Shown piece after piece: positions 27,652 to 35,695 of a stretch of DNA of 35,695 bases. This stretch comes from Bacillota bacterium. GTDB taxonomy: Bacteria; Bacillota; Clostridia; Acetivibrionales; DSM-1351. The position numbers and the translations under genes are program-made. The notes under the pieces were generated by a model. That model saw only the letters and a list, made by a program, of their open reading frames with translations, did no database searches and had not been told where the DNA came from. Every line of letters starts with the position of its first letter. Position 1 is the stretch's first letter. The stretch is taken from assembly GCA_023443515.1 (NCBI GenBank), contig JAEZUC010000157.1, positions 1 through 35,695 of the forward strand, read 5' to 3'.

Positions 27652-30600
27652 CCTGAAGATGCTTTATGTTATTATGAAGAGTGTTTATCTATCCAACCAC
27701 GTGACAGGACATTACCAACAAAAGAAGATAGGACATTGTTGTTTATAGCAGAGGATATAGAAAGTATCAATAAATTTTGTAATAATCATGTTTACTTTAG
27801 TGAGAATGCTATATCTATTTACTTAAGCAATGATTCAAGAAATACTATGAAATGTAAGTATCAAATTAACAAGTCAGACCCTGCAGGTTATATAAATTTG
27901 TATGAACAATTAAATGAAAAAAAATCCTCGGAATGGGATATAATTTATTTTTCTGAAAGTAGAAGTAATGCTGCAAACACTTCTGTAAAAGGGATTGATA
28001 AATCAATAGAAACAGCATATTCTATCACACAGATAATAAGGGCATTTTCAAGAGATCATAACACAATTAGATTTATTCATGCATTCAAGAAGGATAATTA
28101 TGCAAGTTATGTTAATACTGCCATATCCGGAATGCTGAAAACAATCTGTGTAGAATGTCCCAACGTAATGCACAAAAACATTCAGTTTGAAAGCATGAAT
28201 GGACAGGAGATTTGCAACCGATTAATTGAGGAAGTCAATTTTGACATAAGTGATGGAACTGATATTAGTTACATATTGAATAAGAGGTATATTGCAGAAT
28301 TTAAACCTATTCAGAAATCAATTGAGACAGAAAACAAAAACAAGCAATTGGATATATTCAGCCAAGGCGTTTTTATCATAACAGGTGGTACAGGTGCATT
28401 AGGACAGATACTGGCAGAACAGCTATTGGAATATAGACCCCAAAGAATATATTTGCTGGGCAGAAAGTACCCTGATAAGGCTATTTTGGATTGTATCAGG
28501 CGAATTGACCCTTCCTCTACGGTAATTAAATACCTTCAATGTGATATTGAAGATTCAATCGCATGTGAGCAAGTGGTTGAGAATATTTTGGAGAAAGATG
28601 GCCACGTTACAGGGCTTTTTCATTGTGCAGGTATAATACGGGATGCAATAATAGTAAATTTAAAACTGGAGGATTTTTATCATTCTGTAAACCCAAAAAT
28701 AAAAGGCTTAATAAATATATTAGATTCGTTTATAAAATATGGGCGGGATATGAAGTTTGTGAAGTTGTATTCTTCAATTACCTCAGTGATGGGAAACATT
28801 GGTCAGATTGCATATTCATATGCCAATGGGTATCTTAATGCTTTTGCATATGATGTACAAAGTCAGTACAATATGTTCAATATTCAAGCTATTTGTTGGC
28901 CATATTGGGAGGAAGGCGGTCTTACGGTAGCCGGAGAGAAACTTAACCGCTTATATGAACAAACAGGCCAAAAACCATTAAGTACTGCTAATGGCAAAAT
29001 TGTGTTAGAAAACATAATGAATTTGGATTGTAAATGTCCCATTGCCATGTATGGCGATAAAGAAAAAATATCTCGATATATGAAGGAGGTACGTCAGCAA
29101 AAAGTATATACTTCTGAGAAAAATAAAACTGAAGCAACAGAAATTGGTACGGTATCAACATTAACTAAAGAGGATGTTACCGATTATATACAAGGCTTAA
29201 TTAGTGACATCATTAAGCTTCCTAAATCCAAATTAAATATTACAACAACATGGGAAAATTATGGGATAGATTCATTAACTATTATGCGATTTAATGAAAT
29301 AATAGAAGAAGTGATACCCAATTGTCCCAAAACCCTTATGTACGAATATCGTAATATAGCAGCTTTGTCAGAGTGCTTCTTTGAAAAATATTCAGGCAGA
29401 CTAGAAAAGCTGTTGAAAAAGGAAATAGCACCAACTCCGCAAAAAGTAAAGAGTTCAGTGCCTGACAGCGGATTAGGAGTAATTCAAAATAATCGTTTTA
29501 AGAAAGTTACACAAGAAAAAGAGGTTCCATCTAGAAACAAGAGTGATGTTGCAATAATAGGTATTGCGGGAAGATATCCCAAGGCTGACACTCTGGACGA
29601 ATTCTGGAATAACCTTTTAGAGGGAAGAGACTGCGTTGTTGAAATTCCACAGGATAGATGGGATTATAATGAAGACTATAATCCTGATAAAAGCAAGCAT
29701 GGATTTACAAATAGTAAATGGGGAGGCTTTATTAGCGATTTTGATTGTTTTGATGCAGCATTCTTTAAAATAACTCCTCGAGAAGCACGTTATATGGATC
29801 CACAGGAACGTATTTTTCTGGAATGCGCATGGCACGGATTAGAAGATGCGGGATACACAGCCAAAATGCTGAAAAACCATCAAGTTGGCGTTTTTGCAGG
29901 AATAATGTATAGCCATTATCAGCTATATGGAATAGATTACGATAAACCAGGCCATAAAATGGCATTTAACTCATCATATGCTTCTGTCTCAAATCGTGTC
30001 TCATATCATATGGATTTTCATGGCCCCAGTATTGCTATTGATACAATGTGTTCTTCCTCATTAACAGCCATACATCTTGCGTGTGAAAGCATTTATAACG
30101 GCTCCAGCACCTTGGCTATTGCAGGGGGGGTAAATTTGTCATTACACCCTAATAAATATATTAATCTAAGTCAGAATAATTTTCTGTCTTCAGAAGGAAA
30201 ATGCAGAAGCTTTGGTGAAGGCGGGGATGGTTATGTGCCAAGTGAAGGAGTAGGGGTTGTTATACTGAAAAAGCTTGAGGAGGCACAACGGGATAATGAT
30301 ATTATATACGGTGTAATAAAGGCTGCTACAATTAATCATGGAGGAAGCTCCAACGGATTTACCGTACCAAATCCCGTTGCACAAACTGAGGTTATACAGA
30401 AAGCGTTAAAAGAAGCTGAAATAGATGCAGCCAATATAACATATGTAGAGACTCATGGTACAGGTACGCCATTGGGAGATCCAATAGAATTATCCGCATT
30501 ATCAAAAGCATATGGAATAACAGAAAAGTGTGCTGTTGGATCAATCAAATCCAATATAGGACATGCAGAGTCTGCTGCAGGAATGGCAGGACTAACAAAA

Positions 30601-32283
30601 GTTATTTTACAAATGAAATATAAGAAGCTAGTTCCATCTATTCACTGTGACCAATTAAACAAAAATATCAATTTTGATGAGCTTCCATTTGTTGTACAGA
30701 AGACGACCGAAACATGGGAGCATAAAAAAAGCAATGGAAAAGACCTGCCATATTTAGCCGGATTGAGTGCCTTTGGTGCAGGAGGTTCCAATGCACATTT
30801 ACTGATAGAAGAGTATGCAGACAAGCAAGACATAAAACAAAAAACAAACAACTTTGAGTATAACATTCTTGTGATTTCAGCAAAGAATAAAAAGGATTTA
30901 ATTCGTTATTGTCAGATATATATAAAATATCTAAGAGAGTCAAGAGATAGTAATATATCTCTTGAACAAATATGTTATGCAACTCAGTGTTGCAGAAATT
31001 TATTAAATGAAAAAGTGGCTGTAATCGGAACAGATTATGAAGACATGATTAGCAAGTTAATATCATTTATTAATACAGCTCAACAGCAAGAAGATATTAT
31101 TTATGTCTCTGATGATGATGAAAATGATGATATTAACAAATTTGAATATCATTTTAACCAGCACCCGAAAAAGCAGGATTTTATAAATCTTGCCCGTGAA
31201 GTTCTGTATAATTCAAATGATGACTGGAGTATTATGTGGGGGGATATAAAATATCCTAAAATAAATCTTCCACTGTATCCCTTTGAAAGGAAACGCTACT
31301 GGCTATCCGACGATTGGAAGAAACCCGAAGCAAAAGCAGGAAGCTTTACCAATGCTTCTGCATTGAATCGTGTGAAGAATTTATCAACATTAAAAGAGAT
31401 AAGGTTTAAAACCCTTTTTAGCGTTTCAGATTTTTTTGTAAAAGATCATAAGGTAAGAGGTAAGTTGATTTTACCCGGAGCAGCCCTTGCCATAAATGCA
31501 AAAGCTATTGGTAATATTGTGGCAGACGGTAAATTAAAATCCATAGACAATTTGACGTTTGTCTCGCCGGTGTCATTTGAAAATGAAGAGGTTGAGTTAA
31601 TGTCGTATATAGATAATAAAACCTTGGATATTAAGACAAAAATGATTTCCGGTACACGCGAAACTGCTATTGGAATAGGTACTTTAAACCTTACAAAAGA
31701 GATTGAGTTTAACTATGCTCCGGATATTGAATCCGTAAACAGAAGGTGTAATCATAAAATCTACTCAGAACAACTATATAAATCAATTAAGCAGCACGGA
31801 TTAGAATATGGCAGCTCATTAGGAATTATTGAGAAAATAACTTACTCGGATGAAGAAGCGTTAGTTGAGCTAAAGTCTTTTAAACAGAATTATATAAGTA
31901 ATTATAACGAAACGGAATTTGATAGTGCTATCATACCGTGCATAGATGCAGCATTCCAGTCAGTATTTGTATTCGGCAGCAAATATGACCTAGGAGATAA
32001 CAAAGTAATTCTACCATATAAGATAGGTAGTATTTTCTGTAATAAATCAAGTTTTACACCGCAATATATCTATGTCACATGTAATAAAACCAAGGACATC
32101 ACTTTTGATATACAGATAATTGATGAAAAAGGCAGAGTGCAGATAAAAATTGAAATGCTAAGTATGATGGAGATAAAAGAAAAGAAATATGATATTCCTG
32201 ACATATTAAGATTATTGAAAGAAAACGAAATCACTTTAGAAAAAGCGGCTACTATTTTGGGGGAAGAATTCAATGATAAATGA
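27568..32283 (+). CDS. Trans-AT polyketide synthase: docking-KR-ACP-KS3-DH-docking
   Basis: This 1571-residue protein starts with a docking segment (1-28), then the two halves of a KR (about 50-500; cofactor loop ITGGTGALG, catalytic Ser in LYSSITS, Tyr/Asn in AYSYAN). The KR carries IRD in the LDD position, the Asp expected of B-type reductases. An ACP follows (Ser569 in YGIDSLT). KS3 (about 655-1085) has Cys828 in DTMCSSS, VETHGTGT and KSNIGHAE. A DH (about 1260-1540) has HKVRGKLILP with His1294 and Asp1460 in IDAAFQ. The last 30 residues are another docking tail. KR-ACP completes the module begun by KS2-DH upstream; KS3-DH starts the next one. There is no AT domain. The end overlaps the following gene by 11 bp. 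Confidence 0.95.
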   Translation: MDSLYEKLRSGELCPEEVLAIIKGTEAGPEDALCYYEECLSIQPRDRTLPTKEDRTLLFIAEDIESINKFCNNHVYFSENAISIYLSNDSRNTMKCKYQINKSDPAGYINLYEQLNEKKSSEWDIIYFSESRSNAANTSVKGIDKSIETAYSITQIIRAFSRDHNTIRFIHAFKKDNYASYVNTAISGMLKTICVECPNVMHKNIQFESMNGQEICNRLIEEVNFDISDGTDISYILNKRYIAEFKPIQKSIETENKNKQLDIFSQGVFIITGGTGALGQILAEQLLEYRPQRIYLLGRKYPDKAILDCIRRIDPSSTVIKYLQCDIEDSIACEQVVENILEKDGHVTGLFHCAGIIRDAIIVNLKLEDFYHSVNPKIKGLINILDSFIKYGRDMKFVKLYSSITSVMGNIGQIAYSYANGYLNAFAYDVQSQYNMFNIQAICWPYWEEGGLTVAGEKLNRLYEQTGQKPLSTANGKIVLENIMNLDCKCPIAMYGDKEKISRYMKEVRQQKVYTSEKNKTEATEIGTVSTLTKEDVTDYIQGLISDIIKLPKSKLNITTTWENYGIDSLTIMRFNEIIEEVIPNCPKTLMYEYRNIAALSECFFEKYSGRLEKLLKKEIAPTPQKVKSSVPDSGLGVIQNNRFKKVTQEKEVPSRNKSDVAIIGIAGRYPKADTLDEFWNNLLEGRDCVVEIPQDRWDYNEDYNPDKSKHGFTNSKWGGFISDFDCFDAAFFKITPREARYMDPQERIFLECAWHGLEDAGYTAKMLKNHQVGVFAGIMYSHYQLYGIDYDKPGHKMAFNSSYASVSNRVSYHMDFHGPSIAIDTMCSSSLTAIHLACESIYNGSSTLAIAGGVNLSLHPNKYINLSQNNFLSSEGKCRSFGEGGDGYVPSEGVGVVILKKLEEAQRDNDIIYGVIKAATINHGGSSNGFTVPNPVAQTEVIQKALKEAEIDAANITYVETHGTGTPLGDPIELSALSKAYGITEKCAVGSIKSNIGHAESAAGMAGLTKVILQMKYKKLVPSIHCDQLNKNINFDELPFVVQKTTETWEHKKSNGKDLPYLAGLSAFGAGGSNAHLLIEEYADKQDIKQKTNNFEYNILVISAKNKKDLIRYCQIYIKYLRESRDSNISLEQICYATQCCRNLLNEKVAVIGTDYEDMISKLISFINTAQQQEDIIYVSDDDENDDINKFEYHFNQHPKKQDFINLAREVLYNSNDDWSIMWGDIKYPKINLPLYPFERKRYWLSDDWKKPEAKAGSFTNASALNRVKNLSTLKEIRFKTLFSVSDFFVKDHKVRGKLILPGAALAINAKAIGNIVADGKLKSIDNLTFVSPVSFENEEVELMSYIDNKTLDIKTKMISGTRETAIGIGTLNLTKEIEFNYAPDIESVNRRCNHKIYSEQLYKSIKQHGLEYGSSLGIIEKITYSDEEALVELKSFKQNYISNYNETEFDSAIIPCIDAAFQSVFVFGSKYDLGDNKVILPYKIGSIFCNKSSFTPQYIYVTCNKTKDITFDIQIIDEKGRVQIKIEMLSMMEIKEKKYDIPDILRLLKENEITLEKAATILGEEFNDK

Positions 32284-32360
32284 AAATTTACTTGAAATTT
32301 TAAAAAAAGTGAAAAATAGTGAACTTAGTATTGAAGACGGTACTCAGGAATTACAGAATA
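32184..32360 (+). other. Second docking pair, joining KS3-DH to the next KR-ACP
   Basis: The C-terminal tail (DILRLLKENEITLEKAATIL) and the following N-terminus (LLEILKKVKNSELSIEDGTQ) repeat the pattern of the first pair, with E-N/S-E-I/L-T/S at the turn. Differences in charged positions between the two pairs may prevent wrong partners from joining. The coding regions themselves overlap by 11 bp, so the two halves of the module are also translationally coupled. Confidence 0.68.
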
Positions 32361-35300
32361 TAAGAAATAATCATTCAGAGGTGCTATTTTACCAAAACGA
32401 AAGTATCCTTACTAATCAGATTGTACATAAAGATATTGAAAATGAATATATTATTGTTTTGGCTGATGACGTAGAACTTATTAATGTGATAAAGAGTATA
32501 AATTTAGACCATATTGGTAGTGGAAATCAACTGCTTTGGATTTCGAGGAGTAATACATTTAAACAGAATTTTAATAGCATTGAAATGGATTTAAATAACG
32601 AAGACCATTTTGAACAACTATCCAATCATGTATATTCTTCGTATGATAACAAGAAAATTCGTATTATATACCTGATAGGCCAACATACATCCCAAATAGA
32701 GAATGACTGGGAATATCAAGTTAATTCAACTGCAATAATCGCACTTTTATTTGCTAAAAGTTTTGCCTATCGGTTTAACAAGAGTGGTGTTCGTTTTCAG
32801 ATTTTTTCTACAGAAAGAGATTCTGAAATAACAGTATTTCAAGAATCAGTAACAGCGCTGGGAAGGAGTATTGAAAAAGAAGTACCGTCTTTTATTACTC
32901 AAGTAATCATACTAAACCCGGAGGAAGTTTCAAGTTTACGGGATGTAATTAGTACAGAGCTGCATTCTGTAACTGATACAAGATTTACTTACTATAAATC
33001 TGATAAACGTATGACTTATAACATATCAGAAATGGCCTTAGAGCTCCCGAAGAATTATCAGAAGTTCCCGGAAGGGGTTTATGTAATTTTAGGAGGACTA
33101 GGGGCAATTGGTAAAGCTGTAACAGCTGAAATTGCCAAATTATCAAATACAAAGATTATATTAGTAGGAAGAAGAAATATATCAAATGAAATAGAAACAT
33201 ATATAGAAGCTTTAAAAAATGGTACTAATGACATTACATATATTAGTGCAGATATTAGTAATGATACTGATATAAAGAGGATGTTTCAGGATGTAAGGTC
33301 GCGATTTGAAAAAATAGACTATGTTTTTCATTGTGCAGGAATTTTAGAAGATTGCAGATTACCTAATAAAAGTATTGAATCCTTTAAAAGAGTAATAAGT
33401 TCAAAAATTAATGGAGCATTGGCTGTAATTGATATGAATAGAACATATAAGTTTAAAAAAGTTTTGTTCTTTTCCTCTACTTCCGGTGTCTTTGGAAATG
33501 AAGGTCAATTAGATTATGCATATGCCAATATGCTCATAAACAGTCTTTGCATAAAATATTCAGGCTCAGATATTGTATCCATAAGCTGGCCTTTTTGGGA
33601 TACTGAGGGCATGAAAATGCCGAAAGAATATAAAGAAAAAATATTTTCAGCGTATGGTTTTAGGCCAATGCCTACTAGAGTTGGTATTGACATTATTAAA
33701 CATACATTAGCTAATAACTCAAAAAGCTCAATTGTTTTATATGGAGACAGACAAAAACTGGAGAATTTTTCTAGAAACGCTAATGCAAGCATTGAACCAA
33801 AGGATTCTTCCACTAAAAAAATACCACAAGAAAAACTGTCTGCAAGTGACAATAATGATGGACTTTTAGATAGTGTAATAATGTGGATTACAGAAATAAT
33901 TTCGAAAGTAACAGGAATTGATACAGATTCACTGACCCCTAAAAAGTCAATTCAAAACCTGGGGATAGATTCTGTAATGACAACAGAGATAAATATAGAA
34001 TTTGAAAAAGTATTTGATAATATATCCAAAACCTTGTTATTCGAATACAGATGCATAAAGGAAATAGCTGAACACTTTATACAGAATTATAATGATACTT
34101 GCAAAAATAAATTCATCGACGAAAAAACTACTGAGGATATAGTTGAAACTGTTCCTAATGAGGAGATACAAGTAACTGTAAAAGATGAAATCCATGAGGG
34201 AGCTAGTGGAACATTTGAAGTTGCTATTATCGGAATAGCAGGGAAATACCCAAAAGCTGAGAGTTTAGATGTGTTTTGGGAGAACCTGAAAGCCGGAATG
34301 GACTGTATAGACGTTATACCAAAAAGCAGATGGGATTATATGAACTACTGTGATGAAAACTCTGAAGAATGGTGGAAGAGTCCCGAAAAATGGGGAGGTT
34401 TTATTGAGGGAGTAGATGAATTTGATTCTTTGGTTTTTAACATTGCTCCTGCAGAGGCAAAGGCTATGGACCCTCATCAGCGAGTATATGCACAGACTGT
34501 TTGGCATGCCTTTGAGGACGCAGGTTATAATAAAAAACGCTTAGAAAACTATAAAGTAGGAGTGTATACTGGAGCGATGTGGAGTAACTACCAGTTATAC
34601 GGCATTGAGGATGCATACAATGGAAAAATGGAAGGGTATGATTCCTCTTTAGCATCTATCTCCAATAGAATTTCATACATATTTAACTTACATGGGCCAA
34701 GTATAACACTAGATACTATGTGTTCATCTTCGTTAACTGCATTGCAATTGGCGTATCAAAGCATACAAAATCATGATATAGATATGGCGGTAGTAGGTGG
34801 TGTTAACTTAACATTACATCCATATAAATATATTCAATTAAAAAAGGGGAATTTCCTTTCAAAAGATGGCAGGTGTCGTTCTTTTGGTGAAGGTGGTTCG
34901 GGTTACGTACCGGGTGAGGGCGCAGGTTCCTTTATAGTAAAACGTTTGGATAGGGCATTATCTGACAAAGATAAAATCTATGGGATTATAAAGGGAGTTA
35001 GTATAAATCATGGTGGCAAAGCCCAAGGCTATTTTGTTCCGAATCCTATAGAACAAGCCAATGTTATTAATGATGCATTAAAAAACGCAGGAGTTGATAA
35101 AAAATCCATCAGTTATATAGAAGCACACGGGACAGGTACTTCATTAGGAGACCCAATTGAAATTGCAGGATTGCGAAAGGTATTTGAAAAAGACAATAAT
35201 CAAACACAATCTATAAGCATAGGCTCCGTAAAAAGTAATATAGGGCATTTAGAAGCGGCGGCTGGTATTGCCAGTCTTACAAAAGTACTTTTACAAATGA

Positions 35301-35695
35301 AGTACAAAATGCTTGTTCCGTCAATTCATGCAGAAAAATTAAATCCTAATGTTGATTTAAAAACTACTCCATTTAAGGTGCAGACGCAATTAGAACCGTG
35401 GAGTGGTGATGATAATAAAATTTTAAGAGCCGGAATCAGTTCTTTTGGTGCCGGAGGAGCTAATGCTCACGTTGTTTTAGAAGGTTATGATAATTCTTAT
35501 AAAGATATAATTGAGAAAAAAGAAAAAAAGATATTTGTGTTATCTGTAAAAAATGAAAAAGCCTTGTTAAGATATATTGATTTGTACAGGAACTTTTTGT
35601 CGGAAACACCACAGGCGACAGAAGAATATGAATTCGATACTCGCTTAGCTTACACAACGCAAATTGGACGTAATCATATGAATGTACGTGTAGCT
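32273..35695 (+). CDS. Trans-AT polyketide synthase, docking-KR-ACP-KS4-... (3' end outside window)
   Basis: The frame is open from ATG 32273 to the last base of the window (1141 codons read, no stop). GGGGGAAG precedes the start. The protein has an N-terminal docking segment, a KR with cofactor loop ILGGLGAIG (near 273), catalytic region FFSSTSGVFG and Tyr/Asn in DYAYAN, and LED in the LDD position. The ACP has Ser567 in LGIDSVMT. KS4 follows (about 645-1070) with Cys817 in DTMCSSS, EAHGTGT and KSNIGHLE, and then the start of the post-KS linker. KR-ACP completes the module begun by KS3-DH. By the pattern of the two earlier proteins, I expect KS4 to be followed by a DH and a docking tail just beyond the window. 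Confidence 0.95.
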   Translation, partial: MINENLLEILKKVKNSELSIEDGTQELQNIRNNHSEVLFYQNESILTNQIVHKDIENEYIIVLADDVELINVIKSINLDHIGSGNQLLWISRSNTFKQNFNSIEMDLNNEDHFEQLSNHVYSSYDNKKIRIIYLIGQHTSQIENDWEYQVNSTAIIALLFAKSFAYRFNKSGVRFQIFSTERDSEITVFQESVTALGRSIEKEVPSFITQVIILNPEEVSSLRDVISTELHSVTDTRFTYYKSDKRMTYNISEMALELPKNYQKFPEGVYVILGGLGAIGKAVTAEIAKLSNTKIILVGRRNISNEIETYIEALKNGTNDITYISADISNDTDIKRMFQDVRSRFEKIDYVFHCAGILEDCRLPNKSIESFKRVISSKINGALAVIDMNRTYKFKKVLFFSSTSGVFGNEGQLDYAYANMLINSLCIKYSGSDIVSISWPFWDTEGMKMPKEYKEKIFSAYGFRPMPTRVGIDIIKHTLANNSKSSIVLYGDRQKLENFSRNANASIEPKDSSTKKIPQEKLSASDNNDGLLDSVIMWITEIISKVTGIDTDSLTPKKSIQNLGIDSVMTTEINIEFEKVFDNISKTLLFEYRCIKEIAEHFIQNYNDTCKNKFIDEKTTEDIVETVPNEEIQVTVKDEIHEGASGTFEVAIIGIAGKYPKAESLDVFWENLKAGMDCIDVIPKSRWDYMNYCDENSEEWWKSPEKWGGFIEGVDEFDSLVFNIAPAEAKAMDPHQRVYAQTVWHAFEDAGYNKKRLENYKVGVYTGAMWSNYQLYGIEDAYNGKMEGYDSSLASISNRISYIFNLHGPSITLDTMCSSSLTALQLAYQSIQNHDIDMAVVGGVNLTLHPYKYIQLKKGNFLSKDGRCRSFGEGGSGYVPGEGAGSFIVKRLDRALSDKDKIYGIIKGVSINHGGKAQGYFVPNPIEQANVINDALKNAGVDKKSISYIEAHGTGTSLGDPIEIAGLRKVFEKDNNQTQSISIGSVKSNIGHLEAAAGIASLTKVLLQMKYKMLVPSIHAEKLNPNVDLKTTPFKVQTQLEPWSGDDNKILRAGISSFGAGGANAHVVLEGYDNSYKDIIEKKEKKIFVLSVKNEKALLRYIDLYRNFLSETPQATEEYEFDTRLAYTTQIGRNHMNVRVA

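Noticed and set aside
28623..28838. Short plus-strand frame inside the second PKS gene
   Set aside because: It overlaps the conserved catalytic part of the KR in another frame and has no independent support.
20196..35695. HMG-type beta-branching cassette
   Set aside because: No HMG synthase, ECH pair, free ACP or decarboxylative KS gene is present in the window.

Overview
The window is AT-rich DNA (about two thirds A+T by eye). Every supported gene lies on the plus strand, with strong GGAGG-type ribosome binding sites and AGA/ATA-rich codon use. This points to a low-GC Firmicute, most likely a Clostridia member; I cannot name the species. It holds most of one trans-acyltransferase (trans-AT) polyketide synthase / non-ribosomal peptide synthetase (PKS/NRPS) biosynthetic cluster and is cut off on the right inside a PKS gene.

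Layout. 1-480: non-coding leader with a 10-bp tandem repeat. 481-5539: a five-gene acetyl-CoA carboxylase operon (biotin carboxylase, biotin carrier, second biotin carboxylase, carboxyltransferase beta and alpha) that would supply malonyl-CoA. 5669-6625: a stand-alone AT-fold protein whose malonate-binding Arg is lost, so probably a proofreading acyl hydrolase. 6680-12403: an NRPS-type protein with docking, C, A and PCP domains, a dead ketosynthase (KS) and an alpha/beta-hydrolase, probably the last station of the line although it is encoded first. 12416-14583: a CrtI-like FAD oxidoreductase and a BaeB/PksB-like metallo-beta-lactamase-fold thioesterase. 14628-16853: a true malonyl-AT fused to a PfaD-type enoyl reductase. 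16900-20152: a MacB-like ABC exporter (one ATPase, two FtsX-type permeases). 20196-35695: three large PKS genes, the last incomplete.

How it works together (inference). ACC makes malonyl-CoA. The AT of the AT-ER protein loads it onto the PKS carrier domains, which have no functional AT of their own. The PKS order is KS1-(decayed AT region)-KR-ACP-KS2-DH // KR-ACP-KS3-DH // KR-ACP-KS4-... Two complete elongation modules are therefore split between DH and KR across protein boundaries, joined by small helical docking tails. Repeated KS-DH-KR-ACP modules predict a conjugated polyene, with some bonds possibly saturated by the trans ER. The chain would be passed to the C-A-PCP protein, joined to one amino acid and released by the hydrolase domain. 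The CrtI-like enzyme could oxidise or cyclise the polyene, and the ABC system would export it. Two editing hydrolases (AT-fold and MBL-fold) would clear stalled chains.

Not seen in the window: a loading module, a phosphopantetheinyl transferase, an HMG-type beta-branching cassette, regulators, RNA genes, CRISPR arrays or insertion sequences.
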